From positions 744,001-808,000 of the forward strand of contig JANATG010000004.1 in assembly GCA_029449235.1 (NCBI GenBank): DNA of 64,000 nt. Direction: 5' to 3'. The notes under the pieces are model-generated. The model made no database searches and was not told where the DNA came from. It saw nothing but the letters and a program-made list of their open reading frames with translations. Of this stretch, positions 58,276 to 64,000 are shown piece by piece; the stretch's first letter is position 1; each line of letters opens with the position of its first letter. This DNA comes from Linnemannia schmuckeri. Taxonomy: Eukaryota; Mortierellomycota; Mortierellomycetes; Mortierellales; Mortierellaceae. The translations under genes and the position numbers were made by a program.

Positions 58276-60916
58276 TTACAAGCCAATGAGGGCCTGCAAT
58301 CGATTCAGTTCCGCTTGCAACGCCTGAACCTGTTGCTGTAACTCCTCATTACTAGTGCCCTCACTACCAACAACTCCACTACTACTACTGCTATTGCCGA
58401 TGGTACCAGTTTCTTGAACAACAATATCGCCAGCGCCCTGCGGACTCCTCGCCACAGCCTTGGAAGCCGTGTATCCACCACTACCACCGGAAACAACAGG
58501 TGGTGGAGGAGGGTAATACTGAGGACGAAGACCACTATTCCGACGGACAAGTTCCTCTTTGCGCGCTGCTAGTTGGTGTTGGAGTTCTTCCACTTGTCGT
58601 TCATGAATGGCGTAGCCTTCAATAGTACTGCTGCTGTTGCCGCTGTTGTTGTGGTTGTTGTAATTGCCACTGAATGTATGTACAGGTAGTGATCCAGTCA
58701 TGGCCTCTTCCTTGATGGGAGGTACAGGTACAGGCACTGGTTCTGTCATCGCTTCTTTCCTGAAGACCACAACTGGAGAACTGGCGGCTGACGTTAGATA
58801 AGGAGGTGGAGGTGCTGAAGGAGAGTTGGAGGATGGAATCATCGATGCCCATGAGGGTGACGATGATGGTGAGGATAAAGTTGCCTGGAGATGGTGTGGT
58901 GGACAGAAGGGTTGTTCGCCTGTTGGCCAGGATGGATTTTGGGGAGGTGTTGACCAGGATGGGTCCGTGGGAGGTGGTGACCAGGATGGGTTCGTGGGAG
59001 ATATTGCGGATATGGGTGGGAGAGGTAGTGATCGTGAGTCCAAGTCGTTGTTGACGCTGTGGTTATGGATGTTGTAGTTGCTGTCAGCATTGTTGGCGTT
59101 ATAGTTGTTGTCGTTGTGATCGTAGTTGTTGCTTAGAGCATTGTTGTTGTCGTCAATGTGATGACCAGCAAGAGTGATGGGCTGAGAATTGGAGTGCGAT
59201 CCATGAAGCCGCTGACGGCCACCATTCAGCTCCGTGATGCTTCCCTGTCCGGATGTAGGTGTTCCAGGAAGAGGAGGCGGCGAGACAATATGAGTAAGGT
59301 TCATGTCACTCTCGGGCATCTGAACAAAATGACCACCTTGCTTGAGGGCCCTCTGACGTTTCCTTCTCCTATAGAACAAGAATCCAACAAAAGCAATCGC
59401 AACAGCACCCGCGACAATCGCAGCCCCAACGTCGGTCGATGTCTCGGATTCTGAGGTGTCCGTATTCCGTGCAGTCAAGGGTCCAGTGGGTGTGAAACTA
59501 GTCCCGCGAACGAACTGAGTCGTCCATTTGGTAGTATTGATGTTGTAAATGAGCGGTGTTCCTGACATGACGGTGCCTGTTGTTGATTGTCCTAAAAATA
59601 AATTCCAGGCCGTACAAGAAGAGCACAACAACCCGTAGAGTTAATTACACTGTTTGAGTTTGGAGAACACTGCAGCTCTGCCCTGAAATTTCGGTACTGT
59701 GAACAAAAGCGTAACTTACCACCCCAGATGATGAAGTTGTCGCCAGAGACAGAGCAGGCCATACTGTGCCGATTCTGACTTGCGGGTGTGGTTTGGGTGA
59801 GGCTCCATATCATTAACTCCATGTCGAGAGTGTAAAGACTCCCGAGCGCAGTGCCATTGCTTAATTGTCCGCCAAACAGGATCATCTTTGTTCCATTGTA
59901 TGCTAGTGAGTGGAGCGGGGATGGTAAAGTTGAGTTGTTAGGGAAGCAAGCACAGTCGGTGTGTATCGTTTGTCTTCGTGTATGTGCGCCCGCGTCCTAC
60001 CTGGTGTGAAGCATGCATTCTTCACACGTGGGGGAATAACTCCCTGCAATGCCTATGTGCAAAAGTCATAACAATAAAGAACGCTATTAGGACTTTCTCT
60101 CCATTCACCTGAACCAAGACAAAGCAAAGGGCGCACTCTCATTTCTTTTTCTCCTTTTGAGAGACCCACCAGCTCATTCCAGGCATTATCGGCAAGTTTG
60201 TACTCATAAAAGTAGGATCCCACGTCGCCTCCGCCTCCAAAGATCAAAAACGAGTTCCGGTAATTGCTCCAAACAAACGAGTACCCGAACCACTGGAGCG
60301 CATTACCGGGCTCCCTTGGAGGCATCGGAGCCCATTTTATTGTTGCAGTCATCAGATCATAGATCATCATATCGCCGTCGGGATTATTCCTTCCGCTCGG
60401 AATATAGACCAGCCCCGTTGTTGGATGTGCCACTGTCTGGATCCCTGGTTGTGTTGTGAGTTCCTTGGGTCGATCCGCGACCTTGGCCCACTTTTTGGTA
60501 TCAAGACTGTAACTCATGATCGATGTGTTGGTCCCACTCGGGTCCCAGACTGTGATAGTGTGACTCTTTGGCGCGACTGACAGGAAATGCCCATAAGCCA
60601 CAGGTCCAAAATCGCCATCAGTGTTGAGTTGTGTCCAGGGGAGTGATGATGGTACTGTTGTGTTCCAAATAGTGGGACTTGTAAGGTCCAAGGAGAAGAA
60701 CTGTTTTGACTTTATGGCAGAGGAAGTTTTGTTGGTGTCGGATGGATCTATCCCTCCCTGGACGTAAAGTGTGTTTTCATCGATGGTGATGTATGCCATA
60801 GAGCTGACGGGTGCTGGTGGAAGAGCGCGCACCGTTAAGGAGGATGTGAATAGAGAGAGGCATAACGAGGTGAGGATTCTTATCCGGCAAGGGGAACGAT
60901 GATGCGAGGCAGGCAT
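58276..60916 (-). CDS. Kelch-type membrane protein 1
   Basis: Four exons (60916-60170, 60043-60001, 59902-59720, 59591-58276) give 762 residues with exact phases. A signal peptide occupies about residues 1-31. Residues about 35-370 show galactose-oxidase/kelch-like blades: AYITIDENTLYVQGGID, LVYIPSGR, SFLIFGGGGD, KMILFGGQLSNG with GSLYTLDMELMIWSL, and NFIIWGGQST. A Ser/Thr linker leads to a transmembrane helix (about 380-400, GAAIVAGAVAIAFVGFLFY) and RRRKRQR. The long cytoplasmic tail is Pro/Asn/Ser-rich with two short coiled coils (RQVEELQHQLAARKEELVRR and LQQQVQALQAELNRLQALI). It is predicted to be a cell-surface protein with an outer propeller. The ligand is unknown. A paralogue lies directly upstream. 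Confidence 0.88.
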
Positions 60917-62206
60917 TTGATGCGATGCTCGGACTATATATGAAAAAGGAGAGGAGGAGAGAATTAAGGCGTAGTTGATGTTGGCGTCAAGAAAAGGGAA
61001 GCGACGATGCAGAAGTGGGCTGATGGTGGGCTTTAAGTAATAGGTATTAAGGTAAGGAGGGGATAGTGAAGTGAGAGAGAATCGTGGGTCGTACGGGTGC
61101 GGAGGGAGGACAAAAGTTGAAAAAAGAAGAGAAGGAAGCAAGGAAAAGAAAGAATAGAAAGAAACACACCTACACACACGTCCACCCCTTGTCGTCTTTC
61201 AAAATGGACGACAGCCCTTTTTACGCCCACGCTTTATTTGATTTGTTTGTTTCGTTCATTCAAATCCAATCCACATCGGAAGTGGAAAAATAAAATCATC
61301 TCCGCCACACAATCCAACAATTCAATGTGGGACACGGTGCATGAAGATCAGGCAGGGAGGCACCGCCCAAAACCCAAAATAAAATTTTTTGCTCTCATCT
61401 CTCATCACTTTTTCTCTCTCTCTCGATGCCAAGCTTTGAAGTCTCTCTTCACTGCCACCTTCATGTACCTCCATTGACGTACTCCTCTTTGCTCAATTAG
61501 GCAGAGCGAGCGAATCCCTATCTCTTCCCATCTCTACCCTTCAAAATCAATTCCCGGTTCCTCTTTGCTGGACAGGAGCCCTCCTTTCCCTTCAATCACA
61601 TCTTCTTCCACATCGTGAATGATGTCAGATGGAGGGGAAATAAGGATTGTGGGCTGTGCATTTTTACCAACGGCACAAGTTAACCAGGTACAGCGCGCAC
61701 ACGAAATGCAAAGTAAAACTATTCTTGTTTTGGTGCGTCCAACAGGGAAAAGCATGCAGTACATTCTTGCGACGTTCCGAAATTCAAAAAAAAACATTGA
61801 CTCTTTCTTTCTTCCTTCTTTCCAAACGTTCCACTGCCATTCCTTTCCATCCTGCCCTTCTTTTCTTCACTTTCCACTCTTCCTTCAGTGGCATTGATCT
61901 GCCACATGACCTGTTATACTCTGAAAGCAATCATTGCTCAATTTCTCTTGAGGTGGGAGGCGGAAATACATACCTCCTTCCTTCCCTCCTAAGCCTCTTT
62001 TTTTTATCCTTTTTCCGTTGTCGTCCATACATAAAATAAAAAACAATGCGCCCAGGTCAAAGAATTAATAGACTTTCTATTTCGCGATCAAAGATGAATG
62101 TAAAGTTTATCCTATGTTCACTCGGATGAAGAGAAGCTGATCCGGCATGTCTTTTACCAACTTGACTCACTCCCGACCATGGCTCACCTGTATGCAATCC
62201 AGCATC
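60917..62206. other. Region between the two kelch-type genes
   Basis: C/T-rich on the minus strand next to gene 1 (60917-61180), a likely promoter and leader. The rest has no supported gene. A second C/T-rich stretch on the plus strand (61380-61560, 61795-61885) has no following start I can justify. Confidence 0.5.
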
Positions 62207-64000
62207 CTATATCATATCTTCATCGCCAAAGAGCGCTTTGCTGGTCCCAACACCTATGGGGTTCTGAGGTTGACGGCTACCTGTGGTGGAGGCCTCGTGT
62301 CCTCCCAACAGCAATCGACGAACGACAGCAGAGGTACTGGTAGCAGTAGAAGCTGCAAAGGAGCGAGAAGTAAGAGTACTGGTGCTTACCGATAGTACAC
62401 GCTCCGGTGGCTTGGTAACGGTTGCGCTGGGATGTCTCTCCGTGTCAGGCTGCTGGTTGGCGGAGTTGTTGTTATTTCTCCACATCAACGTGGACACACC
62501 TTCGCCATTGTTTTGCTGTCTTACGGCCCGTTTGATTCGGTTCATATAGAAATGAGTGGAATCGTTTGGCTTCGCTGGCGGGAGTGGCGAGAGTGTTGCC
62601 TGTGAGTCCAGTAAGTAGCGCCGCAATACAGTCTTGTTTTCGTCATTATTCTCATCGTCGTCTTTGTTCTCGTTATTGCTGTAGCTATCATCAATAGTAT
62701 ACTCGTTATTGCTATTGTGATCGTCGACAGTTACAACATCAATGGGTTGTGGCGATGGTCCGTACACAGGAATAGGATTGCTTGAACTCGGTTCTCTGCC
62801 CCAGCGAGTGAGATAGCGAAAAAGAATACGCCGCTTGCGAACAATGTAGTTTGCCGTCACTCCCGTGGCATAACCTGTAAATCCCCCTATTACGATATTT
62901 ACAATAATACGACGATAGTTTCTTTTAGGGGGTGGTATGCTCACGGGTGGTGTTGGTGTAACAGGGCTTGTGGGTGCAAGGGGCCGAGTTTCGTGCGATA
63001 CTTGTGTAAAGTGCTGGACCCAACGATTTTTGCGGAGGTTGTATATTAGTGGAGTTGCATCCAGTCGCGTAGAGGCGATGGCGTCTACGCGTCGTATCCC
63101 TGCAATCAACATCATGTAAAAAATAAGACGTTAGTAAACGAGTGAACGGTGAAAAAAAGTCGTTGAGAGGTGTATGGTGTTTATATGAAATGAGTAGTCG
63201 TACCTCCGAAGGCAATAAAGTTGTCTCTTGTGACAGTGCAAGCCAAATGAGAGCGATATTGCGCAGAGTGAACGTTCGGGCCACGAGCCCATGTCATAGT
63301 GTGGACGTCAAGGATGTAGAGAGACCCTGTGGAGACAGAATTGGCACTATGACCGCCAAAGAGGATTAATTTTGTGCCGTTGTGCGCTATAAGGAAGGGG
63401 CAGAGGTAGTGGCGAGAAAAAAGAAGTAAAAAAATTATCGATGGCATGAGTGCTTGACCAGTCGACTAGTGCGTTCCGTCTACGGGTCGAACGCGAATGG
63501 GTAGATTTACTCATTTTTAGTTGTCTTTTTCGAATCCAGTTTCCCTTCGTTCTCCTTACCGGACACCATGCAACTCCCAATTAAGCGAGGAGGAATCGCC
63601 CCTGTTGTTTTCTAGCGCACATGCATTTGGAAAATGAAAATAAACAGGTATCATGTCATTACTTTTCCCTTCATCAATCGTCCTTATGACTTAAAATCTT
63701 GACATCCATCTCACCTACTTCCCCACTCAGTACTCACCAACACTCTCCATTGATCTCGGTTGGGCTGGTATTCATGTATATAGGGACCATTAGATGAGCG
63801 GCTTCCGACTCGACCCCCAAAGAGGACAAATGACTGTCGCACAGAACTCCATAGCCAAGTATATCCAGTGCTACCCATCCCGATTCCTAAAGGCATCATC
63901 GCCGAACGCACTCGGACGTTTCTAACTGTTAATATATCGCCATCCCCCACTGAATCTTCCCAATGCTCTGCACTATTCGGCCCTTCCTCGCCTCTAATAG
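62207..64000 (-). CDS. Kelch-type membrane protein 2 (5' end beyond window)
   Basis: Exons at 64000-63738 (partial), 63611-63560, 63386-63204 and 63099-62207 join in frame. They are a paralogue of gene 1: VLFGGRVGSRSSNGPYIHEY, KTTGAIPPRLIGSCMVS, KLILFGGHSANSVSTGSLYI and NFIAFGGIRRV match it in order. The third exon is 183 bp in both genes, and intron phases are the same. The short second exon is 52 bp here and 43 bp in gene 1. After the propeller, a weaker hydrophobic stretch (IIVNIVIGGFTGYATGVTANYIV) precedes VRKRRILFR. The tail is shorter and acidic/Asn-rich and lacks gene 1's coiled coils. The start and signal peptide lie outside the window. Confidence 0.85.

Noticed and set aside
1..64000. 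tRNA genes
   Set aside because: I looked for box B-like GGTTCGAANCC with a matching box A and found none convincing. A covariance-model scan would be decisive.

Overview
The window is eukaryotic and almost certainly fungal. Genes are split by GT-AG introns, mostly about 60-500 bp, with intact reading frames across the junctions. C/T-rich leaders precede several starts, and there are Tc1/mariner and hAT transposon remains. The mix of expanded FAD monooxygenases, kelch proteins with a membrane anchor, and a protein fragment reading ...IVPHCIKHY..GVDLDVIL suggests a Mortierellomycotina genome. That placement is inference from remembered families, not a search.

Layout. 0.8-3.7 kb: a five-exon nonaspanin (TM9SF/EMP70). 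5.6-12.6 kb: a seven-exon, 1,753-residue kelch plus coiled-coil protein of the Tea1/Kel1 type. 12.9-17.5 kb: accessory DNA with a degenerate 21-bp repeat array, a two-exon Tc1/mariner-like transposase with an unknown gene tail-to-tail beside it, and hairpin repeats. 17.5-30.1 kb: a 12.6-kb inverted repeat with arms of 4,037 and 4,034 bp. The arms differ only in two homopolymer lengths in everything I compared. Each arm carries an identical, outward-pointing gene for a 311-residue secreted protein. The 4.5-kb spacer holds a decayed hAT element and a Gln-rich gene remnant. 30.1-32.1 kb: a gene fragment split by a 184-bp MITE with a clean 3-bp duplication, and diverged outer repeats.

32.3-47.8 kb is a head-to-tail array of class A FAD monooxygenases on the minus strand. 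It has four intact genes (480-486 residues), one orphan last exon and one decayed copy. A further decayed copy lies on the plus strand at 54.5-57.8 kb and is interrupted by a 1.3-kb foldback. Intron positions divide the copies into two lineages, one marked by an 11-nt microexon. Between them at 50.1-52.5 kb is a Thr/Pro-rich single-pass surface protein. 58.3-64.0 kb holds two tandem kelch-type membrane proteins; the second runs off the window.

The left third is ordinary housekeeping or polarity sequence. From 12.9 kb onward the window looks like a fast-evolving accessory region built by local duplication, inversion and transposon insertion. The monooxygenases could act on related small aromatic or polyketide-like substrates, but no neighbouring synthase or transporter is visible, so no pathway can be assigned. 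I found no tRNA, rRNA or CRISPR.
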